Assembly (NCBI GenBank): GCA_002344795.1
Contig: DDUM01000100.1
Coordinates: 1-5,887 of the forward strand
Direction: 5' to 3'
From: Flammeovirgaceae bacterium UBA2338
GTDB lineage: Bacteria > Bacteroidota > Bacteroidia > Cytophagales > Cyclobacteriaceae
DNA: 5,887 nt
In this document: positions 1 through 5,887 of the stretch, piece by piece
Layout of the letters: each line of letters starts with the position of its first letter
How positions within the stretch are numbered: position 1 is the first letter of the stretch
Notes under the pieces: model-generated
What the model saw: only the letters and a program-made list of their open reading frames with translations
Database searches by the model: none
Told to the model about the DNA's origin: nothing
Program-made: the position numbers and the translations under genes

Positions 1-1670
1 ACTTTGAACGCTATCATTTCAATCCCTTTTCAACACCCAATGGCATCGCCATTGACCAAGTCACTAGATATGCTTATTGGACAGACGAGACACAATCCAA
101 CATCATCAAGGGGCTTATTGATGAAACCAATTTTTCAAATCTAGACACACTGGTAGATTATCCCAATTCTGCCAATGGTATAGGTGGCATAGCATTGGAT
201 CCCTCCAATCACATGATGTACTTTGCCTACACGGCTGGCGGCAGAGTTCAAAGAACAGACTATAACCTTACCCCCACACCCATCCCTGCCGGCAGCATTC
301 AGGATTTAGCCATTATCCCTAATCCATATGGAGTTGCGATTGATCTGATAAGAAGAAAAATATACTACACTTCAAATGATCTGGGAAGCACCAATACTGG
401 TACACTCTCCCGCATGAACCTGGATGGTACAGGCCAGGAAATATTGATCACACAAACCGCTGCGGGACCTCAACGCTACATGCACGATGTGAAAGTAGAC
501 GCTAAAAACAAACTGGTTTTTTGGGTATTTACTGAGGCTAATGGTGTTGCCACTATTTATAAAGCAAATATTGCAGATGTTGCCGGCACTGCAGTTCCAC
601 TCATCAACAATACCTCTGGTGAAATTAGAGGATTAGAAATTGATTTTGCCACTGATAAATTATGGTGGGTATCCCGGGGCATTGTCGGACTATTTCCACC
701 CACAATTAAAGAAGCAAAACTCTCTGACGGAACCGGAGCAACTACATTGCATAACATCTCATTCACACCTCCACGTGCTAATTTTATTGCCCTTGATAGA
801 GGTTGTGAGCAACCCATTGCCGCTGCTTTGTTTCTCAACGCACCTCTGGGTCAACCCTCCACAGCAGACCCTGTCATTACTTCATACCATCACATCAATG
901 ACATCATTCAGGTAAGCATTACGCAAGTACCCACAAAAGGTGTGGCTGCATTACAACCCGATGGAAAGATATTTTACACACCCAACAACGGAACCGTTGG
1001 TGCGGATGCGATCACTTACCAAATTTGCAATCAATGCGGGCTTTGTGATCAGGCAACTATTGCCGTTGCTATCCCCAATGTTCCTCCGGTGATAGCACCT
1101 TCCGCTTCAATTCAGATAGAGAATGGCACCATCGCTATCCTACCACTGAGCGCTCTGCTATCTGATCTCAATGATAATCTTGACATCTCTTCACTTTCTG
1201 TTATTACACCCCCAACAAGTGGTGCCAGTACAAGTTTCAATACCAACAATGAGTTGGTAGTTGATTACACGGGCATTACATTTTCAGGAGTAGATAATTT
1301 AACTATAGAAGTTTGCGATTTGGCAAATGAATGTACTACGAGTATTATTAGTATAACCGTAGATGCACCTGTACCCACCTTACCCTCAATTATTATTTAT
1401 AATGGTTTGTCTCCCAATGAAGACAATTTCAATCCTTATTTTAGAATTGAAAACATCGAAGCTGCTCAACCTCAAAACAAGGTATTCATATTCAACCGCT
1501 GGGGGGACAAGGTATTTGAAGTGGATAACTATGATAACAACGACCCTGCCAAACGATTTAACGGAGACGGTGACAAGGGCAAAGCCCTTCCTTCCGGAGT
1601 CTATTTTTACAAAATCGAATTCAACGATGGCACACCAGAAATGACCGGATACTTAACTTTGAAGCGTTAG
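1..1670 (+). CDS. Secreted YWTD-like beta-propeller protein with Ig-like domains and T9SS type B (CHU_C) sorting domain; 5' end missing
   Basis: The reading frame is open from base 3 to the TAG at 1668-1670, giving 555 visible residues; the true start lies before the window, and the first in-frame TTG (195) falls inside a propeller blade, so it is not the start. Visible residues 1-267 form a six-bladed LDL-receptor class B (YWTD) or NHL-like propeller: blade strands read NGIAID..AYWTD (YWTD at 25-28), GGIALD, YGVAID..IYYT, HDVKVD..VFW, RGLEID..LWW and NFIALD. Residues about 268-360 and 361-456 are two Ig/cadherin-like domains; the first carries a C-x2-C-x2-C cluster and the second a C-x5-C pair, suggesting disulfides and an extracytoplasmic location. 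Residues 463-555 match the gliding motility-associated C-terminal domain: GLSPNEDNFNPYF, then FNRWGDKVFE, then LPSGVYFYKIEF. In this family that domain directs export by the type IX secretion system. Propeller ligand and function are unknown. The sorting domain call is strong; exact propeller subfamily is inferred. Confidence 0.93.
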   Translation, partial: FERYHFNPFSTPNGIAIDQVTRYAYWTDETQSNIIKGLIDETNFSNLDTLVDYPNSANGIGGIALDPSNHMMYFAYTAGGRVQRTDYNLTPTPIPAGSIQDLAIIPNPYGVAIDLIRRKIYYTSNDLGSTNTGTLSRMNLDGTGQEILITQTAAGPQRYMHDVKVDAKNKLVFWVFTEANGVATIYKANIADVAGTAVPLINNTSGEIRGLEIDFATDKLWWVSRGIVGLFPPTIKEAKLSDGTGATTLHNISFTPPRANFIALDRGCEQPIAAALFLNAPLGQPSTADPVITSYHHINDIIQVSITQVPTKGVAALQPDGKIFYTPNNGTVGADAITYQICNQCGLCDQATIAVAIPNVPPVIAPSASIQIENGTIAILPLSALLSDLNDNLDISSLSVITPPTSGASTSFNTNNELVVDYTGITFSGVDNLTIEVCDLANECTTSIISITVDAPVPTLPSIIIYNGLSPNEDNFNPYFRIENIEAAQPQNKVFIFNRWGDKVFEVDNYDNNDPAKRFNGDGDKGKALPSGVYFYKIEFNDGTPEMTGYLTLKR

Positions 1671-1680
1671 TTATATTAAC

Positions 1681-1705
1681 TTAAAGTTCAAAGTTTGAGC
1701 TTTAA
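1681..1705. terminator. AT-rich palindrome, possible weak terminator or bidirectional hairpin
   Basis: Arms TTAAAGTTCAAA (1681-1692) and TTTGAGCTTTAA (1694-1705) flank a single G. They pair at 11 of 12 positions as DNA and at all 12 in RNA if one G-U pair is allowed. The palindrome begins 10 bases after the stop codon of the upstream gene. The stem is AT-rich and no clean T-run follows, so it is not a textbook Rho-independent terminator; it could be an attenuator, an mRNA 3'-end stabiliser or an operator ahead of the next gene. Confidence 0.35.
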
Positions 1706-1719
1706 ATTAAAATTTATAA

Positions 1720-2790
1720 ATGGCCCAAGTACTTCCTCCCTTTTCCTGCAGTTACTCCCCCGGGTTTTCCCAATTGCTGTTTGACCTTAACTGCACCTTG
1801 GCCATCTCCACGTATCAGGCCGGCAAACTGGTTTTTATAAGCTCAATCGATCCAGACAAAGTAGTGCAGTTGCCCCGGTCATTTGAAAAGCCAATGGGTA
1901 TCGCCATTGCTCATAATAAACTAGCGCTGGCCACACGCAATGAAATTGTTGTACTTGCAAATGCTCCCAAATTGGCCTCCACCTATCCCAAACAACCAGG
2001 AACCTACGATGCCCTATATTTACCCAGGGCATTGCTTTATACCGGAGAACTTGATATCCACGACCTCCATTGGGATGGGGACAATTTAATAGCAGTTAAT
2101 ACACGGTTTTCATGTATTGCTCGTCCTTCATTTGATCATAACTTTATTCCTCTCTGGAAACCAAAATTCATCAAGCACCTTGATCCCAATGATCATTGTC
2201 ATCTCAATGGCCTTGCAGTATCAATACAAAATAATCCAAAATATGCTTCTGCTCTGGGGCATTCGGATGAACCCAACGGCTGGAGGAAAAATATAGCGAA
2301 TGGGGGAATTCTTATTGACATTGAAAGTGATGAAATAGTCTTGCAAAACCTGCCTATGCCCCACTCTCCCAGAATTTACGATGATCAACTTTATTTTCTC
2401 TTGTCGGCCACGGGCGAGCTAGTAAAAGCTAACTTAAAAGCAGGAAAATACGAGGTAATCAAAAAATTCAATGGTTTTGTAAGGGGCATGGACAAAATTG
2501 GAGATTACCTGTTTATCGGCTTATCCAAGATAAGGAAAACCAGCTCCACCTTTGGCAATTTACCTATTGCCAAGACCTCGCCCTTTTGCGGTATTGTTGT
2601 CATACATCTTCCCACCGCCAGCCTTGTAGGACAACTGCAATATGAAAACAGTGTGGAGGAAATTTATGATGTGAAAGTTATTGCCGATACGAGGCGTCCG
2701 GGAATCCTCAACCATACCAAAGAGGATTTTAGGTATGCACTAACTATGCCCAAAGGTAATTTTTGGGCAACCCAGGCCGGTAAAAAGTAA
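1720..2790 (+). CDS. TIGR03032 family protein (DUF4915-like), function unknown
   Basis: A complete gene of 356 residues. The ATG at 1720 follows an AT-rich leader without a clear Shine-Dalgarno sequence, usual for Bacteroidota, and the family's conserved N-terminal block begins soon after it. Signature blocks in order: CSYSPGF (10-16), LAISTYQAGKL (27-37), LDIHDLHWDG (111-120), VNTRFSC (126-132), WKPKFIKHLDPNDHCHLNGL (146-165), DEPNGWRKNIANGGILIDI (183-201), MPHSPR (213-218), GFVRGM (252-257), GDYLFIGLSKIRKTSSTFG (261-279) and EEIYDV (313-318). These match my recollection of TIGR03032 along nearly the full length. The alternating strand/GG pattern suggests a beta-propeller-like fold, which is inference. 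There is no signal peptide, membrane segment or T9SS sorting domain, so the product is probably cytoplasmic, unlike both neighbours. The conserved His, Asp, Arg and Cys residues (H114, D157, H159, C160, H161, H215) look like a functional site, but no reaction is known to me. It lies 49 bases after the preceding gene and may share its transcript. Confidence 0.92.
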   Translation: MAQVLPPFSCSYSPGFSQLLFDLNCTLAISTYQAGKLVFISSIDPDKVVQLPRSFEKPMGIAIAHNKLALATRNEIVVLANAPKLASTYPKQPGTYDALYLPRALLYTGELDIHDLHWDGDNLIAVNTRFSCIARPSFDHNFIPLWKPKFIKHLDPNDHCHLNGLAVSIQNNPKYASALGHSDEPNGWRKNIANGGILIDIESDEIVLQNLPMPHSPRIYDDQLYFLLSATGELVKANLKAGKYEVIKKFNGFVRGMDKIGDYLFIGLSKIRKTSSTFGNLPIAKTSPFCGIVVIHLPTASLVGQLQYENSVEEIYDVKVIADTRRPGILNHTKEDFRYALTMPKGNFWATQAGKK

Positions 2791-2839
2791 ATCATCTCAA
2801 GAAATTTCTTACAGATAGCAGAGATAATCACAGAAATAC

Positions 2840-3075
2840 TTTGAGGTAGTAAATCCCAATGATCCGGAAAGTAGGTTTTTGGCAACAGCTTCCTGGCTAT
2901 TGCACGGAGTTACACAAAGAATCTCAAAGCTCCTCAAAGAGAACCCCCAACCTTCGTGCAACTTTGTGCCTCCTTAGTGTACTTTGTGCAACAGATTCTT
3001 ATGTTATTGCACATAGTCACACAAGGAAGCAGGCTTTTTGATTTCTCACAGATAAAATAGAAACCAAAGAAAAAA
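2840..3075. repeat. Tandem intergenic repeat, copy 1
   Basis: The unit is a short head (TTTGAGGTAGT from 2840), about 20 variable bases (to 2870), a conserved core (2871-3063) and an A-rich tail running to 3075. The core matches copy 2 with only four substitutions and one single-base indel over about 193 bases, including 107 identical bases (2907-3013). Within the core, 2898-2921 and 3005-3028 are a diverged internal direct repeat (20 of 24 bases). CACAAAG-type motifs on the left face CTTTGTG motifs (2962-2968, 2982-2988) on the right, and AAGAATCT (2917-2924) is complementary to AGATTCTT (2993-3000), so the core can fold into an imperfect hairpin. A degenerate tail-like segment (about 2809-2837) just upstream suggests an older third unit. 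No transposase or clear target duplication is present. Confidence 0.9.
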
Positions 3076-3309
3076 TTTGAGGTAGTTAGATGCCATTCTA
3101 ATGGTAGGTTTTTGGCAACAGCTTCCCTGGCTATTGCACAGAGTTACACAAAGAATCTCAAAGCTCCTCAAAGAGAACCCCCAACCTTCGTGCAACTTTG
3201 TGCCTCCTTAGTGTACTTTGTGCAACAGATTCTTATGTTATTGCACAAAGTCACACTAGGAAGCAGGCTTTTTGATTTCTCACGGATAAAATAGAAATCA
3301 CAGAAAAAA
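3076..3309. repeat. Tandem intergenic repeat, copy 2
   Basis: Second copy of the same unit: head TTTGAGGTAGT at 3076, a variable segment to 3103 unlike that of copy 1, core 3104-3297, and tail ending in an A-run near 3308. The offset to copy 1 is 236 bases at the head, 233 at the start of the core and 234 after one extra C in this copy (the CCC following GCTT near 3123). The internal direct repeat lies at 3132-3155 and 3239-3262. The longest open frames in the two copies are in different reading frames, which argues that the unit is not protein-coding. Confidence 0.9.
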
Positions 3310-3402
3310 CACGTGGCCGAATCCCTTCAGTGGATAAAAAGGGGTGATAAAGGCTCATCTTTCTCTTTTTAAGGGGCACAGGGACCTTCCAAACCCTATT
3401 TC

Positions 3403-3438
3403 TTTGAAAGTAAATGTTTTCTCGGATGACTATATTTT
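3403..3438 (+). promoter_or_regulatory. Possible Bacteroidota-type promoter for the FG-GAP gene
   Basis: TATATTTT (3431-3438) matches 7 of 8 positions of the Bacteroidota -7 consensus TAnnTTTG. A TTTG (3403-3406) lies 24 bases upstream, a slightly long spacing for the -33 element. Transcription would start near 3445, giving a leader of about 26 bases before the ATG at 3471. The region is AT-rich and the match could be chance. Confidence 0.25.
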
Positions 3439-3470
3439 TTTTTATAAATTGATGATGCAAGTGTATTAAG

Positions 3471-5887
3471 ATGGGAAATACTGTTTTTTGGCAAATTTAC
3501 AAGTCTACCGCCTATAAGTATAGGAAATACAGATGCAAACTGGAGAAGAGTATTGCCAATCATTCCTTTCACAAATTCTCCAGAAGAAAGCAGAATCAAC
3601 TTATACGCAAGGTAGAACGGTTGCGAAACCGACTGCGCACACTTTCCCTACAGCTAAAGATTGCCGCTTCGGGAGCTACCATGACCATACTGTTAAGCTG
3701 CGGACAGGTGTCCGCCCAATCTGCCATTGGCCCATTTGTGAATAATGATCAGGATAATCCGCTTCGACCACCCATTGAAACCGGGCAATACTCTGCCCCG
3801 GTATTGGTAGACTTCGACAAAGATGGTGACCTCGATCTTTTCGTAGGGACTGATTATAACGACATCCTGTATTTTCAAAATGTGGGCAGTCCTACAGAAC
3901 CAAAATATCTCAAGCCCCCCATCGCTGAAGACCCGTTTGAAAATACTACCTTCCCCTCGTCATTCGGATACTCATCCCCGGCTCTGGCAGATATTGATGG
4001 TGATGGCGATTTGGATTTGGTGGCTTCAGAGAAACAAGGCCTCATTTATTATTTTAGAAACGACAATGGCAAGTTGGCCTTACAGAGCGGAGCCAATAAC
4101 CCATTCGATGGGTTTGACTTAAGCATTGCCGGTACCCCATACGCAAAAATAACTTTTGCAGATATTGATGGCGATGGCGACCTTGACCTCTATGCCGGAA
4201 GGGACCCTGCCTACGCTTCCAATATAATGGAAATGCGCAACAATGGAGATGGAACCTTCGCATCACCCACTTCACCAACCTGGCCCAACGAATCATCCAT
4301 TGATGTAGTAAATCCTGCACCTGCATTTGGCGACATGGATGGAGATGGAGACCTCGACCTTATCATAGGAGAAAATAATGGGAGCATTAGCTACTACCGA
4401 AACCAGGAGGTAGAAACGGGCACCATTGACTTTTTGGAACAAACAGGGCCGTGGGATGGAACATTGGGAAATCCTTTTAATGGGCTGGGTACGTATAATG
4501 ATGCTATCCCCACCTTTGCTGATGTAGATGGCGATGGTGATCTCGATGTGGTGGTAGGTTTGCAGTACGCCACCTATCCAAGCTATCAATTTGAGCCAGT
4601 ACAATATTTTAAAAATAATGGAGGTGGCAATTTCAGCTTAATGAAGGATCTTAATAGTCCATTTGATGGCGTAGATGTAGGTGACCAAGCCACAGCCTCT
4701 TTTGCTGATACCGATAATGATGGCGATTTGGATGTGATAATGGGTGGTGATTTTGTTTACTTTAGTAACTATACCACATTTTATTCCTTCAATGATATCT
4801 CTGGAGTAAATGAACCCGTTCGTTTTGAAAATACAACAGCCGCCCTGGGCAACACCCCACCCTTTGGACATAACAATGCACCTCAATATGGTAATCCCAT
4901 TTGGGCAGATTTGGATTTAGATGGTGATCAGGACCTCGTCATTGCTGATAGTGGCTCACCAGACCGGTTTCTTTATTTTGAAAATCAAAATGGGGCATTT
5001 GTTGAAAAATTATTAACAGAAAATCCTTTTGATGGAATTTATTTTGGAAGCTATTATATCTATGCGGAATTTGCTGACATAGACAATGACGGAGACCTTG
5101 ATGCATTTTTTTCCACCACTTCATTTATTTATTTCTATGAAGATGTTGGTGCACCGGGATCACCGCATGTACCAGTATACCAGTTATCCACTTTAAATGG
5201 CGACCTTACTACCACCGATTTTTTGGGTTATGTGGGCTATCCCAAATTAACTGACGTTGACCATGATGGAGACTTGGATGCCGTTGTGGGCACCTATCAG
5301 GGTATTTTATATTTTGAAAACATAGGCACCAACTCAGCACCAGACTTTAAGTTGGATAATCCCAATAACCCCTTTGCTTTTATGACCGATCCTGACGACA
5401 ACGTGGCCACATTATTGGATGTCGACAAGGATGGCGATTGGGATCTGTTTGTTGGGCAAAACAACGGCCGTTTTAAATATTTTCAAAACCAAAACCCACC
5501 TCCCATCACTACCCCTGGCATTAGCCAGATGGTATATAACTATGGCTCCGGACCATTGGTAGTTGATGCTACTATTGCGATTGCTGATGCTGATAACGAC
5601 CTCATCACAAGGGCGGTTGTTACTGTTCTGGGATATCAAACTGGCGACATCCTGGGTTTTAATCCACAGGGAGGGGTTACTGGAAACTTTGATACGTCAA
5701 CAGGCGTACTCACCCTTGCAGGATTAGCTCCTGCAAGCACCTATCAGGATATACTCCGGTCGATCACTTACGATTACACCGGTACGAAACCCACATCATC
5801 AGGCAGAAAGGGCAGCGAATCGGGAAGGACAGTGGTGGTCAACAAAACACTGGAGTTTACGGTTTTTGATTCCGATTTCACCCAACC
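3471..5887 (+). CDS. Large secreted FG-GAP/VCBS repeat protein with long N-terminal signal region; 3' end beyond the window
   Basis: The frame is open from the ATG at 3471 to the window end (805 codons, no stop). The start is constrained: in-frame TGA codons sit at 3450 and 3453, and 3471 is the only ATG before M71 (3681), which would leave too short a signal peptide. Residues 1-63 are strongly basic (18 K/R, 2 E) with a leucine-rich amphipathic helix (L44 to L62). A hydrophobic segment (about 64-76) and VSA/QS follow, with likely cleavage after A82. Residues about 100-675 carry ten D-x-D-x-D-G-D-x-D motifs starting at 114, 174, 231, 288, 351, 413, 480, 536, 595 and 650, typical Ca2+ loops of FG-GAP/VCBS propeller blades. 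Many repeats read NPFDG, then FADID-x-DGDLD, then YF-x-N. Residues 679-805 begin an Ig/cadherin-like adhesin domain (GDILGF, TGVLTLAG, ILRSITYDYTG). The protein is probably a Ca2+-dependent surface or secreted adhesion protein. A T9SS sorting domain would be expected at the unseen C terminus. Confidence 0.93.
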   Translation, partial: MGNTVFWQIYKSTAYKYRKYRCKLEKSIANHSFHKFSRRKQNQLIRKVERLRNRLRTLSLQLKIAASGATMTILLSCGQVSAQSAIGPFVNNDQDNPLRPPIETGQYSAPVLVDFDKDGDLDLFVGTDYNDILYFQNVGSPTEPKYLKPPIAEDPFENTTFPSSFGYSSPALADIDGDGDLDLVASEKQGLIYYFRNDNGKLALQSGANNPFDGFDLSIAGTPYAKITFADIDGDGDLDLYAGRDPAYASNIMEMRNNGDGTFASPTSPTWPNESSIDVVNPAPAFGDMDGDGDLDLIIGENNGSISYYRNQEVETGTIDFLEQTGPWDGTLGNPFNGLGTYNDAIPTFADVDGDGDLDVVVGLQYATYPSYQFEPVQYFKNNGGGNFSLMKDLNSPFDGVDVGDQATASFADTDNDGDLDVIMGGDFVYFSNYTTFYSFNDISGVNEPVRFENTTAALGNTPPFGHNNAPQYGNPIWADLDLDGDQDLVIADSGSPDRFLYFENQNGAFVEKLLTENPFDGIYFGSYYIYAEFADIDNDGDLDAFFSTTSFIYFYEDVGAPGSPHVPVYQLSTLNGDLTTTDFLGYVGYPKLTDVDHDGDLDAVVGTYQGILYFENIGTNSAPDFKLDNPNNPFAFMTDPDDNVATLLDVDKDGDWDLFVGQNNGRFKYFQNQNPPPITTPGISQMVYNYGSGPLVVDATIAIADADNDLITRAVVTVLGYQTGDILGFNPQGGVTGNFDTSTGVLTLAGLAPASTYQDILRSITYDYTGTKPTSSGRKGSESGRTVVVNKTLEFTVFDSDFTQ
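3810..5444 (+). repeat. Array of ten FG-GAP/VCBS protein repeats with Asp-rich Ca2+ loops
   Basis: The Asp loops are 55 to 67 codons apart: DFDKDGDLD, DIDGDGDLD (twice), DMDGDGDLD, DVDGDGDLD, DTDNDGDLD, DLDLDGDQD, DIDNDGDLD, DVDHDGDLD and DVDKDGDWD. All retain the first, third and fifth Asp and the Gly. The DNA has diverged between units outside the loops, so this is an old protein-level repeat and not a recent minisatellite. Ten blades exceed the seven of an integrin-type propeller, implying one larger propeller, two propellers, or an open array. Confidence 0.9.

Larger units (their letters stand above)
2791..3470. other. 680-base intergenic region without a credible gene
   Basis: It begins with a perfect 12-base palindrome AAGAAATTTCTT (2799-2810), 8 bases after the preceding stop codon. 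The tandem repeat described separately then occupies about 2811-3309. Bases 3310-3470 hold no recognisable gene, RNA or repeat. They contain only a purine/pyrimidine-rich patch near 3336-3370 with short nested complements (AAAAAG/CTTTTT and AAAG/CTTT), a ten-base T-run starting at 3434, and a possible promoter for the downstream gene. Short open frames exist on both strands but none has a family resemblance or a consistent frame between repeat copies. Confidence 0.8.

Noticed and set aside
2859..3294. Two ~60-codon open frames, 2859-3041 and 3112-3294, one in each repeat copy
   Set aside because: The copies are offset by a multiple of three after the single indel, yet these frames lie in different phases, so the proteins are unrelated although the DNA is about 97% identical. 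This is chance openness of a repeat.
2840..3309. CRISPR array
   Set aside because: Only two units, each far too long for a CRISPR repeat, with no regular spacers and no cas gene.
2840..3309. Insertion sequence
   Set aside because: No transposase frame, no convincing terminal inverted repeats and no target-site duplication visible.
3336..3370. Terminator hairpin
   Set aside because: Stems are very short, A/T-only apart from one G-C pair each, and interrupted; not stable enough to call.
3485..3494. Repeat remnant in the FG-GAP gene start (TTTTTGGCAA, also in the repeat core)
   Set aside because: Only ten bases of low-complexity match, with no extension on either side.
3579..3596. Tat signal from SRRKQN (residues 37-42)
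   Set aside because: The residues after RR do not fit the Tat consensus, and the hydrophobic core is about 25 residues further on.
3533..3745. 70-codon + strand frame starting at 3533
   Set aside because: It overlaps the signal region of the FG-GAP gene in another frame; the 3471 frame gives a coherent basic leader, signal peptide and repeats.
4054..4886. Minus-strand open frames opposite the FG-GAP gene (4054-4326, 4293-4604, 4638-4886)
   Set aside because: They mirror the repetitive Asp-loop codons of the + strand gene, which give few stops on the other strand; no independent family resemblance.
3810..5444. EF-hand or dockerin repeats from the DxDxDG loops
   Set aside because: The 55-67 residue spacing and flanking beta strands (FADID, YFxN) fit FG-GAP/VCBS blades; dockerins would be paired ~22-residue helical units.

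Overview
The window looks like chromosomal DNA of a Bacteroidota bacterium, probably from a gliding or environmental lineage such as the Cytophagales or Saprospiria; I cannot place it more precisely. The main evidence is the C-terminal type IX secretion sorting domain (gliding motility-associated, CHU_C type) on the first protein. Supporting points are AT-rich leaders without a clear Shine-Dalgarno sequence and a large secreted FG-GAP protein. All genes found are on the + strand.

Layout: (1) 1-1670 is the 3' part of a gene for a secreted YWTD-type beta-propeller protein with two Ig-like domains and a T9SS sorting domain. (2) 1671-1719 is a short spacer holding a near-perfect palindrome. (3) 1720-2790 is a complete gene for a TIGR03032-family protein of unknown function, probably cytoplasmic. 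(4) 2791-3470 is a 680-base non-coding stretch dominated by two tandem copies of a ~235-base repeat. (5) 3471-5887 is the 5' part of a large secreted FG-GAP/VCBS protein with ten Ca2+-binding Asp motifs, followed by the start of an adhesin-type Ig/cadherin-like domain. It runs open off the window end.

Three consecutive genes thus encode propeller-type proteins from three different families, two exported and one apparently not. Genes 1 and 2 are 49 bases apart and could be co-transcribed. Gene 3 is isolated behind the repeat region and probably has its own promoter. No shared pathway can be shown from sequence alone; a cell-surface or adhesion role is reasonable for genes 1 and 3. I found no tRNA, rRNA, CRISPR array or transposase. 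The most unusual items are the non-coding tandem repeat and the long basic N-terminal extension ahead of the gene 3 signal peptide.
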